This document shows positions 41,966-49,875 of a DNA stretch of 64,000 nucleotides, piece after piece. Position 1 is the stretch's first letter; each line of letters starts with the position of its first letter. The DNA comes from Deferribacter autotrophicus (GTDB lineage: Bacteria; Chrysiogenota; Deferribacteres; Deferribacterales; Deferribacteraceae), in contig NZ_VFJB01000009.1 of NCBI RefSeq assembly GCF_008362905.1, positions 186,001 through 250,000 on the forward strand, given 5' to 3'. The position numbers were made by a program, and so were the translations under genes. The notes under the pieces were generated by a model. It ran no database searches. It was given only the letters and a program-made list of their open reading frames with translations, and was not told the origin of the DNA.

Positions 41966-42229
41966 ATGGATATGCACAACGAATACAATGTTTATCTTTT
42001 AGAAAATAAAAGTAGCGAAGCAGTCCTGAAGACAATGAATGATTGCGCCAAAAAGTGCGATACATTTGACGATTTTATGTTAGAGATTCATAATGTTTTA
42101 GCAGATGAATACTTATCAGTTGTGCTGGACTCTCTTTTTTCAGCTGGATTTATCGATTTTGAAAGTTTTTATACTTTTGTGAAGTCAGGTTTAAAACTCG
42201 AAAATAAGGGGGCTAAATGTCTGATGTAA
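41966..42229 (+). CDS. Small early phage protein, unknown (87 aa)
   Basis: ATG 41966 follows AGGGAGTAAAA. Acidic, helical protein with YLLENKSSEAVLKTMNDCAK and FDDFMLEIHNVLADEYLS. No signal peptide, no recognised domain. It overlaps the next start by 13 bases, indicating coupling within the early operon. Confidence 0.55.
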   Translation: MDMHNEYNVYLLENKSSEAVLKTMNDCAKKCDTFDDFMLEIHNVLADEYLSVVLDSLFSAGFIDFESFYTFVKSGLKLENKGAKCLM

Positions 42230-42588
42230 AATACAGGGTCATGACTGTGCTTTCAAAACATATAGGCAAACATAACGCAATTAGTATGGTTGAACTTTAT
42301 AAACATGTTTTTAGTGAAGAGCCTGAGAGTAAAGTTAATGGAACAAGGAAAATTAGGAAAGTTATAGAGATGATGAGGCGAGAGGGAGTGCCGATTTGTG
42401 CAACTCAAGAGAAAGATGGCTCCGGGTATTATCTGGCTGCTGCTGGTAGTGAGCTGGAGGATTATTGCAAAAGGCTAAGAAGAAGAGCCCTGAAACTTCT
42501 GGCGATGGAGTCGAAACTTAGAAAAATAACTTTACCAAAGTTAATCCATGATATCTCAATAAATATTGATGGCACGGAGGTAAAATAA
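42217..42588 (+). CDS. Winged-helix-like early phage protein (123 aa)
   Basis: The N-terminal half resembles a winged helix (YRVMTVLSKHIGKHNAISMV, then NGTRKIRKVIEMMRREGVPI) with a hairpin CATQEKDGSGYYLA, followed by basic helices (YCKRLRRRALKLLAMES). Similar small proteins occur before gam in Mu-like phages. DNA binding is likely; target unknown. Confidence 0.6.
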   Translation: MSDVKYRVMTVLSKHIGKHNAISMVELYKHVFSEEPESKVNGTRKIRKVIEMMRREGVPICATQEKDGSGYYLAAAGSELEDYCKRLRRRALKLLAMESKLRKITLPKLIHDISINIDGTEVK

Positions 42589-43061
42589 TGCAAATGTTAA
42601 AAGAAAAAAACAGCGAAGTGCTGGCGGAGATTGATAGTAAGCTGGCAAAAATTAGAGAGTTGAAAATACAGGCTGAAACGATCAAGGCTGAATCTGATAA
42701 CGAGATGAAGAAAATTAAGGCAAAGTACAGCAAAAAGCTTCAGGTTGTGAAATCTGAAATAGACAGGCTGGATAAGGAAATTAAGGGATTAATGAAGAGG
42801 AAAAGAGCAGAAATATTTGCTGGTGGTGATACTGCGGAGCTTCAGAACGGAAAATTATATTTTATGGTGAGGCAAGTTGTCAGAAAAGCGAGAAACGTCA
42901 CTGTGTCTCTACTGAAAAGTCTTGGATATGCTGACGGAATCCGCATAGAGGAGTATGTTGACTGGTCAAAAATTGAGAAGTGGCCTGATGAAAGGCTTGC
43001 TGCGATCGGAACTGAGAGAATGGAAAAAGAGGAGTTTAAATATGAGCTGTATTCTAAATGA
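42588..43061 (+). CDS. gam: Host-nuclease inhibitor protein Gam (Mu type)
   Basis: 157 residues after ACGGAGGTAAAATA. A long coiled coil (about 5-75) and a C-terminal part with KLYFMVRQVVRKARNVTV, and DWSKIEKWPDE match Mu Gam, which binds DNA ends as a Ku-like dimer and protects linear phage DNA from host exonuclease. The position after the transposition genes is the same as in Mu. Confidence 0.82.
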   Translation: MQMLKEKNSEVLAEIDSKLAKIRELKIQAETIKAESDNEMKKIKAKYSKKLQVVKSEIDRLDKEIKGLMKRKRAEIFAGGDTAELQNGKLYFMVRQVVRKARNVTVSLLKSLGYADGIRIEEYVDWSKIEKWPDERLAAIGTERMEKEEFKYELYSK

Positions 43062-43299
43062 ATTATCTTTTGATGAGAGGCTGGTTAGAATCATGAAAGA
43101 AGTTGGGAAAAAAGATGAAACTCTCGCAAATATTATTATTCAAGAATTAATTGTCAATCCTGTATTGGGAGAAAAGCTTTATGAAATGTTTAAAAGAGGA
43201 GAAAGTAAAGAACAAATTATTGCAGAAAAAGATAATTATTTAAGTAGGTTCTACAATAAAAAGTCTTACAATAGCTATAAGCTACATGCAACTTTTTAG
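43042..43299 (+). CDS. Small early phage protein, unknown (85 aa)
   Basis: ATG 43042 is chosen for the AAGAGGAG site; it overlaps the gam end by 20 bases. The product (LSFDERLVRIMKEVGKKDET, then ANIIIQELIVNPVLGEKLYE) is helical. It is the last gene before a terminator, so it ends the early operon. No family recognised. Confidence 0.55.
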   Translation: MSCILNELSFDERLVRIMKEVGKKDETLANIIIQELIVNPVLGEKLYEMFKRGESKEQIIAEKDNYLSRFYNKKSYNSYKLHATF

Positions 43300-43302
43300 G
43301 AG

Positions 43303-43328
43303 ATCGGGCAATTAAGCCCGATTTTTTA
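43303..43328 (+). terminator. Rho-independent terminator of the phage early operon
   Basis: ATCGGGC (43303-43309), loop AATTAA, GCCCGAT (43316-43322), then TTTTT. The stop of the preceding gene is at 43299. It separates the early genes from a second small-gene group. Confidence 0.9.
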
Positions 43329-43349
43329 AAAGGTTGTATGGAGGGACTT

Positions 43350-43559
43350 ATGGATAAGAAGAGCTATATTTTTAATGTTTGCATAAGCTGTAAAGAGCCT
43401 GATCTTTTTGCTTTAAGAAAACTTAATGGTCACGAATATGTAATTATCTGCAGTAATATAAGTTGCCCATATGAAATAAAGATAAGAAATACTATAATGG
43501 AGGAGCATGAAGTTGACGCATTACAGCAGTACAATTTGGATGTGAGGGTGGGAATATGA
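43350..43559 (+). CDS. Small cysteine-containing phage protein (69 aa)
   Basis: ATG 43350 follows TGGAGGGAC. CISCKEPDLFAL and CSNISCPYEIKI supply four cysteines that could bind zinc. It overlaps the next gene by four bases. No family recognised; a small zinc-ribbon adaptor is possible. Confidence 0.55.
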   Translation: MDKKSYIFNVCISCKEPDLFALRKLNGHEYVIICSNISCPYEIKIRNTIMEEHEVDALQQYNLDVRVGI

Positions 43560-44071
43560 GGCTTGTTTGCCCAAGTTGTGGAGCTATGCATAGTATTGAA
43601 GCTTTTATAAATGATGAGCAAGCAAGAAAGTTTTTAAGTGTGATTGTATCATTAAATTCTTCTTTGCAAAAAAACGTACTTAATTATCTAACGTATTTTA
43701 GGCCAGAATCAGGCAAAGGCTTAAGATGGTCAAAGGCCGTAAGGTTATTAGAAGAACTCAAAAGCCTGATAGAAGCTGAATATGTTGAATGGGACAGGAA
43801 GAAGCCGATAAAAAACGACACTTGCTACTGGATAAACGCTCTAGATAAAATGATAGACTCTCCACCAAAAAGACTCCCTCTTAAAAATCACAACTACCTG
43901 CGGGTGATAGTTTACGAAATAGCCGAAGAGGAAGATAAGAGGCTTGAAGAAGAGAGAGAAAGGATGAGGCGTAGCGGTTGGAACAGGATTGAGGAGGAAG
44001 AGAAAAACATGCCCACCTCTGAGCAGGTTAAAAAACTAATCAATAGTGCTTTGAAAAGGAGGAGGTTGTGA
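43556..44071 (+). CDS. Phage protein with N-terminal CXXC (171 aa)
   Basis: It begins MRLVCPSCGAMHSIEAF, a half zinc ribbon, then a helical domain (ARKFLSVIVSLNSSLQKNVL, RPESGKGLRWSKAVRLLEEL) and a highly charged Glu/Arg coiled coil before the C-terminus. Proteins of similar pattern occur in Mu-like phages before the late region. DNA-related function is possible but unproven. ATGA-type overlaps on both sides. Confidence 0.6.
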   Translation: MRLVCPSCGAMHSIEAFINDEQARKFLSVIVSLNSSLQKNVLNYLTYFRPESGKGLRWSKAVRLLEELKSLIEAEYVEWDRKKPIKNDTCYWINALDKMIDSPPKRLPLKNHNYLRVIVYEIAEEEDKRLEEERERMRRSGWNRIEEEEKNMPTSEQVKKLINSALKRRRL

Positions 44072-44370
44072 AGTTTTATTCTGTGGAAGAAGTGGCAGAG
44101 CTTTTTGGCATAAGTAGAATGAGTGTATATCGCTATATCGATGAAGGGAAGCTCAGAGCTGTAAAACTAAGAGGCGAAAAGATGGGAAGGGTTAAGGTTT
44201 CGTATGATGCTCTGGTGGAGTACATCAGGGAGAATACGACAACGGAGATGATTTTTAAAATGAAGCGTAAGAGTGAGGAGATAAAAAGACTTTTGGGTGA
44301 GTGCGAAAAGAAACAATGCAATTGTGCCGTGAAAGATAGGTTGAGGATCATCTATGATGCGCTGAGGTGA
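44068..44370 (+). CDS. MerR/excisionase-type HTH protein
   Basis: 100 residues from GTG 44068 (AAGGAGGAGGTT upstream). YSVEEVAELFGISRMSVYRY and IDEGKLRAVKLRGEKMGRVK form the helix-turn-helix and wing of the excisionase/DNA-binding 17 family. The C-terminus is helical with a CNC cysteine pair. In a transposing phage true excision is not needed, so a regulatory role is more likely, for example middle or late control. Not proven. Confidence 0.75.
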   Translation: MKFYSVEEVAELFGISRMSVYRYIDEGKLRAVKLRGEKMGRVKVSYDALVEYIRENTTTEMIFKMKRKSEEIKRLLGECEKKQCNCAVKDRLRIIYDALR

Positions 44371-44392
44371 AGATAGTGAAAGGAGAGATGAA

Positions 44393-44485
44393 ATGGCAGA
44401 TTTTTTAGCTTCTATTTTAAAGAGAGAATTAGCAAAAAGACAAAAACAGTTAGTTAAAGTCACTAACGTAGTTCTAATTCTCTGA
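44393..44485 (+). CDS. Possible 30-residue peptide
   Basis: ATG 44393 with AAGGAGAG six to twelve bases upstream gives MADFLASILKRELAKRQKQ and a short hydrophobic end. It overlaps the end of the minus-strand gene by 23 bases. Only the ribosome site and amphipathic pattern support it. Confidence 0.35.
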   Translation: MADFLASILKRELAKRQKQLVKVTNVVLIL

Positions 44486-45050
44486 ATATCTCAGCAAAGC
44501 GGTTTGCTGAAATGGTGAAAACTTCTTTTAGTTCTGAAAGTTTATCCGATAACGACTTTGATACATAAGCAATATTTTCAATATTTTTATTTGTGATAGA
44601 CGCTTGCATGTCTGCTCTTAATCTTTTAATTTCTTGAACCAGTTGATGGATAGACTGGAAAAGTTCGTCGTCTTTGATATTAGAGTCAATATAGATACTG
44701 TCTATTTTCAATGTATTTTCTTTAATGTTATTTAAAAATACTTGAATAATCCAAAAGTTCTCATTAGTAGGGTTTTGTGTGTTTATAAATGTTATAATTT
44801 CGTGAATTTTGTCGGCAAAAGCTGCTGCTATTTCTATTTTTGGTATGATTTCAATATAGAATTTGATTATTTTTTCGGATTTTGATAACTCTCGCAAAAC
44901 TTTTTTAAAATCTTTTTCCAAATCATCAAGCTTGTTTTTTTTGTTTAATCTGATAGTTGATTTAAGTTCTTTTATTAGATCGTATAATAATTTTAATGTA
45001 GTGATTGTATTGTTAAATGTTGTTATTACAGAGTTAATCTCTCCGCTCAT
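44463..45050 (-). CDS. Cargo gene 3: helical protein of unknown function (195 aa)
   Basis: Almost fully helical and coiled-coil-like: TTFNNTITTLKLLYDLIKEL near the start, DDLEKDFKKVLRELSKSEKI in the middle and QLVQEIKRLRADMQ later. A hydrophobic patch (YIEIIPKIEIAAAFADKI) is too polar for a clear membrane span. It is last of a three-gene minus-strand block in a phage otherwise read on the plus strand. No family recognised. Confidence 0.65.
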   Translation of the reverse strand: MSGEINSVITTFNNTITTLKLLYDLIKELKSTIRLNKKNKLDDLEKDFKKVLRELSKSEKIIKFYIEIIPKIEIAAAFADKIHEIITFINTQNPTNENFWIIQVFLNNIKENTLKIDSIYIDSNIKDDELFQSIHQLVQEIKRLRADMQASITNKNIENIAYVSKSLSDKLSELKEVFTISANRFAEIFRELELR

Positions 45051-45059
45051 ATTTAAGCA

Positions 45060-45521
45060 CTATTTATATTTTTGTATAACACTTAATGATTTATATTGGC
45101 GAGCTGCAAATTGCCAATAAACATAGACTTGCTTCAATGTGTTTGCAAACTGGATATCTTTGTGTTTGTATAGCTCAATTAGATTTGCAGCAAATTCACT
45201 TAATTCTTTGGATTTTTTTGCAGCCAGATCATATTTATCAGCAGCAACATATTTGTTAATCTGTTCGCTTTTGTTGGTGATTACAGCCAGAATTTCATCT
45301 TTGTTGTGTATATCTACTTTTTCAATAGATTGTTTTTTGATTATCTGTTTTTTAACAGGTTCCTTTAACGAATCATTTAATACAGATTCGTTTTGCAAGT
45401 CAGGTAATGAAGTAAAAGAATCTGTAGCAAAATAATCTTTTGATTCTAATTCAGTATAATTGAAAGTAAAACTTTCTGTTTTTTTATCACTCGTTTGATA
45501 AGGGGCTATCGTTGTTTTCAT
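45060..45521 (-). CDS. Cargo gene 2: disordered plus helical protein of unknown function (153 aa)
   Basis: ATG 45521 is preferred because CTGGAG precedes it; a longer in-frame start is less likely. Residues 1 to about 70 are Ser/Thr/Lys-rich and look disordered; residues about 70-153 are helical (NKYVAADKYDLAAKKSKELS and WQFAARQYKSL). It overlaps cargo gene 1 by 35 bases and is followed by gene 3 after nine bases. No family recognised. Confidence 0.62.
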   Translation of the reverse strand: MKTTIAPYQTSDKKTESFTFNYTELESKDYFATDSFTSLPDLQNESVLNDSLKEPVKKQIIKKQSIEKVDIHNKDEILAVITNKSEQINKYVAADKYDLAAKKSKELSEFAANLIELYKHKDIQFANTLKQVYVYWQFAARQYKSLSVIQKYK

Positions 45522-46251
45522 TACTATTCTCCAGAGTATTAGTAATAATTTTATCGGCAATTCTATAATTTTCTAAAATAATTTCCTTCGGTTTTATTGT
45601 AATAAAGGGATATGGATCGTCATTGTGAAATTTCCAGAAAAAATCGATATCGAATAAAAAACCTTCGCTTAGTTTGATTTTTTCTACTGGAGATTCGAAA
45701 AATTTAGAATGATCTTTTTCACTACCCGGTCCAAAACTTAAATTTACCGATGGCTCTTTTTGAAAGGTCGATAATTGAGGAAGTTTAGCAGATTCGAGAC
45801 GAAAAAGAAAATCGGTCTCGTCTTTATATTGTAAATTTGATTTGAAAATGTTAGCTAAAGAAAAAAACCTTGTTAATAATTTTTCGTAGTTTTCAATTTC
45901 TTCTACACTAAAAATAAATCTGCAGCCTATTCTGCTTGTATTATTTTTAAATTTGTATTTATACCAATCGATGCCCTTTTTTAAAAGGGCAAAGACATTG
46001 CTGTAGTGGTTTTCAATATCAACATTAGTATCTTCAATCGCAAAAGCTATATAGCCTGTTCCAAAAAGTATTTTAACGAATGGTTCGTTGTTTAAAATTT
46101 CTATTGGTTCAATTTTATCTATCAGCCTGATGCCATTAAATCCATATTCATTAAAAGCCATGTTAAAAATATGGGATTTATTGTCTAAAATATTAAAATT
46201 TCTTCTTATTAAGTCAATTTTAAAAATAATTTTTTTAAGATACAAAACCAT
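45487..46251 (-). CDS. Cargo gene 1: 254-residue protein of unknown function
   Basis: An alpha/beta-looking protein with FGTGYIAFAIEDTNVDIE, a segment SRIGCRFIFSVEEIENYEKL that faintly recalls TIGR04255-type proteins, and an aromatic C-terminal part (DIDFFWKFHNDDPYPFITIK). The similarity is too weak to name it. It is the promoter-proximal gene of the minus-strand block and has its own promoter. Expression from the lysogen, and a defence, exclusion or fitness role, are inferred from position and orientation. Confidence 0.62.
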   Translation of the reverse strand: MVLYLKKIIFKIDLIRRNFNILDNKSHIFNMAFNEYGFNGIRLIDKIEPIEILNNEPFVKILFGTGYIAFAIEDTNVDIENHYSNVFALLKKGIDWYKYKFKNNTSRIGCRFIFSVEEIENYEKLLTRFFSLANIFKSNLQYKDETDFLFRLESAKLPQLSTFQKEPSVNLSFGPGSEKDHSKFFESPVEKIKLSEGFLFDIDFFWKFHNDDPYPFITIKPKEIILENYRIADKIITNTLENSNENNDSPLSNE

Positions 46252-46278
46252 TTTTTACTGTCCACTTTTTATCGCTCG

Positions 46279-46307
46279 TTTATAATATAAAAATTTACAT
46301 CTGGCAA
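46279..46307 (-). promoter_or_regulatory. Promoter of the minus-strand cargo operon
   Basis: On the minus strand, TTGCCA (46307-46302), a 17-base spacer and TATAAA (46284-46279) form a good sigma-70 site 28 bases upstream of the ATG at 46251. An independent housekeeping promoter would let the cargo be made in the lysogen while phage genes are silent. Confidence 0.65.
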
Positions 46308-46325
46308 TACTGCATTCTCCTTTTT

Positions 46326-46339
46326 CACATCCTTATTGG
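46326..46339 (+). promoter_or_regulatory. Late-operon motif copy A: CACATCCTTATTGG
   Basis: First of three near-identical 14-mers (consensus CACAYCYTTATTGG) in intergenic DNA before late gene blocks. This one is 53 bases upstream of the protease/scaffold gene; a weak -10-like TAGCAT lies at 46365. It corresponds in position to Mu promoter P(I). Confidence 0.65.
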
Positions 46340-46391
46340 TAACCGACTCTCCAAAAATGTATTTTAGCATAAAACCGTGCGAGGTGCAATT

Positions 46392-47312
46392 GTGCCAAAA
46401 GATATGGAGCTTCTATATTCTCGGGATTTAAGCAATTTTGAAGAAGATGAGAATTATGTTTATGTCGACGCTGTGGTGCTTGTGCCCGGCACCATCAAGA
46501 GAAATTATGGCGATCTGATAATAGAAGCTGACGAGCTTAAAAGATCAGCAGAAGGCCTGAAAGGCAAACCTGTTTTAATCGAACATCAAAATGATGTCAA
46601 TTCTGTGGTGGGTCAGGTAATTGAAAGTTTTTTTGATGATGATACTGTTCAGTTAAAAGCAAAGCTTAAAATCCTGAAAAAAGGCAACGACAAGCTAATT
46701 CAGCTTATTAAAGACAAAATCGTTACCAAACTTTCCGCTGGATTCAGGCGAACATTAGAGCAGGTGAAAGCCGGCATGTATCGTGCCAAAGATATCGAGT
46801 TTCAAGAGGTATCTATCGTTTTAAATTCAGCTGTGGATCAAGCGACTATTTTGAAAAAGGAGGTAATAGATATGCCAGATATTGAATCTTTGACGAAAGA
46901 AAAGACACTTCTTGAAAAGGAAGTGGAAACATTAAAGAGACAACTTGTCGCGAGAGAAGAGAAAATCGAAGAACTTACCGAAAAACTCTCTGTGCTTGAA
47001 AAGGAAATCGAGGCGTTAAAAGGAATGGCAGAAATCGGCAAAAAGTATGAAGAGAGCTTGATAAAGGACGCAGAAAAGTTCGTTAAAGTGGTGGAAGGTG
47101 ACGACTCTCCTATTCTCTCACTTATCGGCAAAGCTGAAATAGATGAACTTCAGGCAATCGCCAGGAAATATGAAGCGCTTGCAAGAGAAAAACTAAAAAA
47201 TACGGCTAAAGGTACTGATGATGATACTGAAAAGGATGAATTAAATCTTGATGAAGCAAGCTATGAAGATTTGAAAAAATATGAAGAAAAACTTTTGATA
47301 GGAGGTAATTAA
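46392..47312 (+). CDS. Prohead protease / scaffold fusion protein
   Basis: About 306 residues from GTG 46392, chosen because GCGAGGTG lies upstream. The N-terminal half (about 10-160) is a phage prohead protease with KGKPVLIEHQNDVNSVVGQV (catalytic His region) and KLSAGFRR (catalytic Ser). It is followed by a scaffold part, a long coiled coil (LEKEVETLKRQLVAREEK) and an acidic tail. An internal ATG at 46872 after AAGGAGG could make the scaffold alone, as in Mu I/Z. It processes and shapes the prohead. Confidence 0.85.
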   Translation: MPKDMELLYSRDLSNFEEDENYVYVDAVVLVPGTIKRNYGDLIIEADELKRSAEGLKGKPVLIEHQNDVNSVVGQVIESFFDDDTVQLKAKLKILKKGNDKLIQLIKDKIVTKLSAGFRRTLEQVKAGMYRAKDIEFQEVSIVLNSAVDQATILKKEVIDMPDIESLTKEKTLLEKEVETLKRQLVAREEKIEELTEKLSVLEKEIEALKGMAEIGKKYEESLIKDAEKFVKVVEGDDSPILSLIGKAEIDELQAIARKYEALAREKLKNTAKGTDDDTEKDELNLDEASYEDLKKYEEKLLIGGN

Positions 47313-48208
47313 TGCCAACAGTAACAGGAACAACTAATCCTGAGTTATTTCCTGCTTTTTACGATAAAAAGCTGCTCAGTTATGTAAAGGCAAACCTTGT
47401 AACACTTCAGTTTGCTCAAAGACGTTCTTTGAAAAAAAATTCTGGAAGGCAAATCACTTTTACAAGATTTGAGCCTCTTCCAGCAAACACTACGCCAATA
47501 ACATTCCAGCCTACACCTTCAACCGGCAAAGCTATAGCTACTCAGCAGATCACTGCAACTGTTGATGAATATGGCGACTACATTGATTTGGATGAATTTA
47601 CAGACATTACAAGCTATGTGCCTTTGCTTAGTGAGACTACAGATCTGCTCGCATATCAAGCAAGACTCACTCTTGATACTCTTTGTATGAATGAAATTGC
47701 AAATGGCACAAATGTGCTTTATGCCGGAGGAAAAGCAAGCGCAGACGCACTGTTAAGCACTGATGTGCTTACAAAGGATGATATTAGAAAAGCTGTGAAT
47801 ATCTTGAAGAATGCGAATATTCCACCTATGCCTGATGGTTTTTACGTGTGTCTCATACATCCTGATAAGCTTGACAATCTGTTCACTTCTTCTGAGCTCA
47901 TTCAGCTTTCTGTGGCAAGTAAGGACAGTTTTGAAAAGGGTGTTGTAGCAAGATTTGGCGGGGTAAAATTTATTGACACAACTCTGATGCCTACATTTAT
48001 CAACGCTGCAGCAACGCCTATCACAGTTTATAAGACGGTAATCTTTGGCCAAAACGCATACGGCATTGTGGATATTGACGGTCAAAGCGTGACTATGACT
48101 TACACCAATCTTGATAAATTAAACAGAGTGAAAACGGTGGGATGGAAGGCTTATTTTGTGGCAAAAAGACTTTATGAAGATGCATTAATTAGAATTGAAA
48201 GTGCTTAG
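47312..48208 (+). CDS. Major capsid protein, N4-gp56 / HK97-like family
   Basis: 298 residues after GGAGGTAATTA. It reads LVTLQFAQRRSLKKNSGRQI, TATVDEYGDYIDLDEFTDIT and CLIHPDKLDNLF, with GVKFIDTTLMP, the pattern of N4-gp56-type coat proteins, which have the HK97 fold. This is not the Mu T-type coat, so the head module differs from Mu. It follows the protease/scaffold gene directly, as expected for a head operon. Confidence 0.85.
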   Translation: MPTVTGTTNPELFPAFYDKKLLSYVKANLVTLQFAQRRSLKKNSGRQITFTRFEPLPANTTPITFQPTPSTGKAIATQQITATVDEYGDYIDLDEFTDITSYVPLLSETTDLLAYQARLTLDTLCMNEIANGTNVLYAGGKASADALLSTDVLTKDDIRKAVNILKNANIPPMPDGFYVCLIHPDKLDNLFTSSELIQLSVASKDSFEKGVVARFGGVKFIDTTLMPTFINAAATPITVYKTVIFGQNAYGIVDIDGQSVTMTYTNLDKLNRVKTVGWKAYFVAKRLYEDALIRIESA

Positions 48209-48218
48209 GAGGTGAATA

Positions 48219-48464
48219 ATGGCTAAGGACAAACCAATAGAAAATAATGTTGCCAAAGATGCTTCCCCTGAAAACAATGCTCCTAAAAATAATGCCGCTA
48301 CCGGCGGTAATGGTAAAGCTAAAAAAAATTTGAAAATATTTGTAAAGCAGGATGTGTCAGTAAAGATTAATGGTGAAAAAATTAAATTCAAGAAAGGGCA
48401 GCAATCCGTCAGCAAAGGTATAGCTGATATCCTTATAAACGCAGGCTATGCAGATGAGATATGA
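48219..48464 (+). CDS. Small head-associated protein (81 aa)
   Basis: After GGAGGTGAATA. The N-terminal 40 residues are Asn/Ala/Lys-rich and disordered; the C-terminal 40 form a small domain (KNLKIFVKQDVSVKINGEKI, then KGIADILINAGYADE), as in short proteins that follow capsid genes (head decoration or DUF7210-like). Role inferred from position. Confidence 0.6.
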   Translation: MAKDKPIENNVAKDASPENNAPKNNAATGGNGKAKKNLKIFVKQDVSVKINGEKIKFKKGQQSVSKGIADILINAGYADEI

Positions 48465-48760
48465 TTACTTATGATGAGTTTGTAAACTACTTTAACTTTT
48501 ATCAGAATGATATTCCTGAATCGGACTTTAATAGATGCTTGAACGTGGCTGTTAGCCGCTTCAAGCGTTTTTTTTCTATCGACAGTATCCCTGTCCCCTT
48601 GAGTGATGAGGAGAGAGAGCTTTTGCTGCATTTGGCGCTAATTGAAGTGGCTAAGCAGTTCAACTATCTGACTGGCGAGGGGAAAGGGATGTTGTCGATA
48701 AACAAGATTGCAGAGCATGTGGAGAGGCTTGTATGGCTTATCAAAGACCAGAAGACCTAA
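48461..48760 (+). CDS. Head-tail connector-type protein (99 aa)
   Basis: Helical protein (DEFVNYFNFYQNDIPESDFN, then ERELLLHLALIEVAKQFNYL) of the size and place of Mu gp36 / gp6-type connectors. It overlaps the previous stop by four bases and the next start by 28. Confidence 0.65.
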   Translation: MITYDEFVNYFNFYQNDIPESDFNRCLNVAVSRFKRFFSIDSIPVPLSDEERELLLHLALIEVAKQFNYLTGEGKGMLSINKIAEHVERLVWLIKDQKT

Positions 48761-49149
48761 TAAGAGCCATTTTTGATGACCTTGTAGATGTGAAAAGAAA
48801 GGCAATCTTGCAAGCGGCAGAGCGGGCAAGAAGTGAAGTGCTAGAAATTTTTAAGACTGAAGGCAGATCGCATGATGTGAGATGGCAGGATTTGAATGAA
48901 GGCTACCTTCGCGCTAAAATAAAACAAGGCTTTTCAGAAAAAAAACTTCATAAAACCACAACATTAAAGCAGTCGATAAGCACGGCGCACAAAGGCGACT
49001 TTGCCATTGTGGGCACGCCAGTGTTCTACGGGTTATTTCATGAGGAGGGGACAAACAAAATACCAGCAAGGCCGTTTATGAAACCTGCTTTTGAATCTAT
49101 GCAGGCAAAGACTGAGAAAATAGTTGCTGCAATATTGAGGGAAAGCTGA
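48733..49149 (+). CDS. Virion morphogenesis / HK97 gp10-like tail completion protein
   Basis: 138 residues. Helical start, then HKGDFAIVGTPVFYGLFHEE and GTNKIPARPFMKPAFE, the block typical of phage virion morphogenesis (gpG-like) and HK97 gp10 proteins, which join tail to head. The start lies 28 bases inside the preceding connector gene. Confidence 0.8.
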   Translation: MAYQRPEDLIRAIFDDLVDVKRKAILQAAERARSEVLEIFKTEGRSHDVRWQDLNEGYLRAKIKQGFSEKKLHKTTTLKQSISTAHKGDFAIVGTPVFYGLFHEEGTNKIPARPFMKPAFESMQAKTEKIVAAILRES

Positions 49150-49556
49150 TGTTTTCTGATATAGATAATGCGATTGTTCAAAAGCTGAAAGAAGTGTTTT
49201 TTGGAACACCCCTTGAAAACAATATTTTTCCGGTAATTTTTAGAGACGACCTTAGAAACAGACCTTTACGGTTTCCCGCTGTGAGGGTGGTGTTTTTAGG
49301 TATGAATCAGACTGAAGATTTGAGCGTGCCGAATACCGAAATTGTTTCAAGACTCAATTACGGCGTATTCTATTATTTTCGCAGTTTTAAAGAAAAAGAT
49401 GGAGCTAACATTTATCCTGATTTGCTCAAAATTGTTGACAGTTTGAAAAATCTGCAAACAGCAAGAGGGGTTTTGCAAGCAGAAAGCTGCCAGCTTGTGG
49501 CAAATGACGGATATTACGCCTATATGTGCGAATTTAGCATAGAGACAGTAATTTAG
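49149..49556 (+). CDS. Tail terminator-type protein (Mu gp37-like)
   Basis: 135 residues with PVIFRDDLRNRPLRFPAVRV and a C-terminal beta part, SLKNLQTARGVLQAESCQL followed by YYAYMCEFSIETV. It is the size and place of Mu gp37/DUF1834 proteins, which cap the tail tube. Start overlaps the preceding stop by one base. Confidence 0.6.
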   Translation: MFSDIDNAIVQKLKEVFFGTPLENNIFPVIFRDDLRNRPLRFPAVRVVFLGMNQTEDLSVPNTEIVSRLNYGVFYYFRSFKEKDGANIYPDLLKIVDSLKNLQTARGVLQAESCQLVANDGYYAYMCEFSIETVI

Positions 49557-49569
49557 TGGAGGTGAAATT

Positions 49570-49875
49570 ATGGCCAAAAAGGCTCAAGTTGAAAGTAGGG
49601 AAATTACAGCAGAAATCCTTAAAGAAGAAAAAAGAGAGGTTGATAGGCTGATATATGTGGGGCCTAACATTACAGAACTACTTCTTGTTTTTGGTAAAAC
49701 TTACGAAAAGGTTCCTGTTATCCCTGAAGAGTTTAAAGATTTAAATCTTAAGAGGTTTTTCGTAAAAATATCTGAATATCCGAAAAGGAAAACTGAGCTT
49801 GCAAAAGATGCTGAGAAAGTTTTGAGACAATACAGGACGATTTTAAAGGAAAAGAGCAAGGGAGGTAATAAATGA
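49570..49875 (+). CDS. Small phage tail protein, unknown (101 aa)
   Basis: After TGGAGGTGAAATT. Basic, with a central stretch VPVIPEEFKDLNLKRFFVKI. It lies just before the sheath gene, where Mu has gp38 (DUF2635); similarity is only suggestive. Overlaps the sheath start by four bases. Confidence 0.55.
   Translation: MAKKAQVESREITAEILKEEKREVDRLIYVGPNITELLLVFGKTYEKVPVIPEEFKDLNLKRFFVKISEYPKRKTELAKDAEKVLRQYRTILKEKSKGGNK

Noticed and set aside
44463-45050. Helical cargo protein as a membrane pore or holin
   Set aside because: The hydrophobic stretch is too short and polar for a convincing membrane span.
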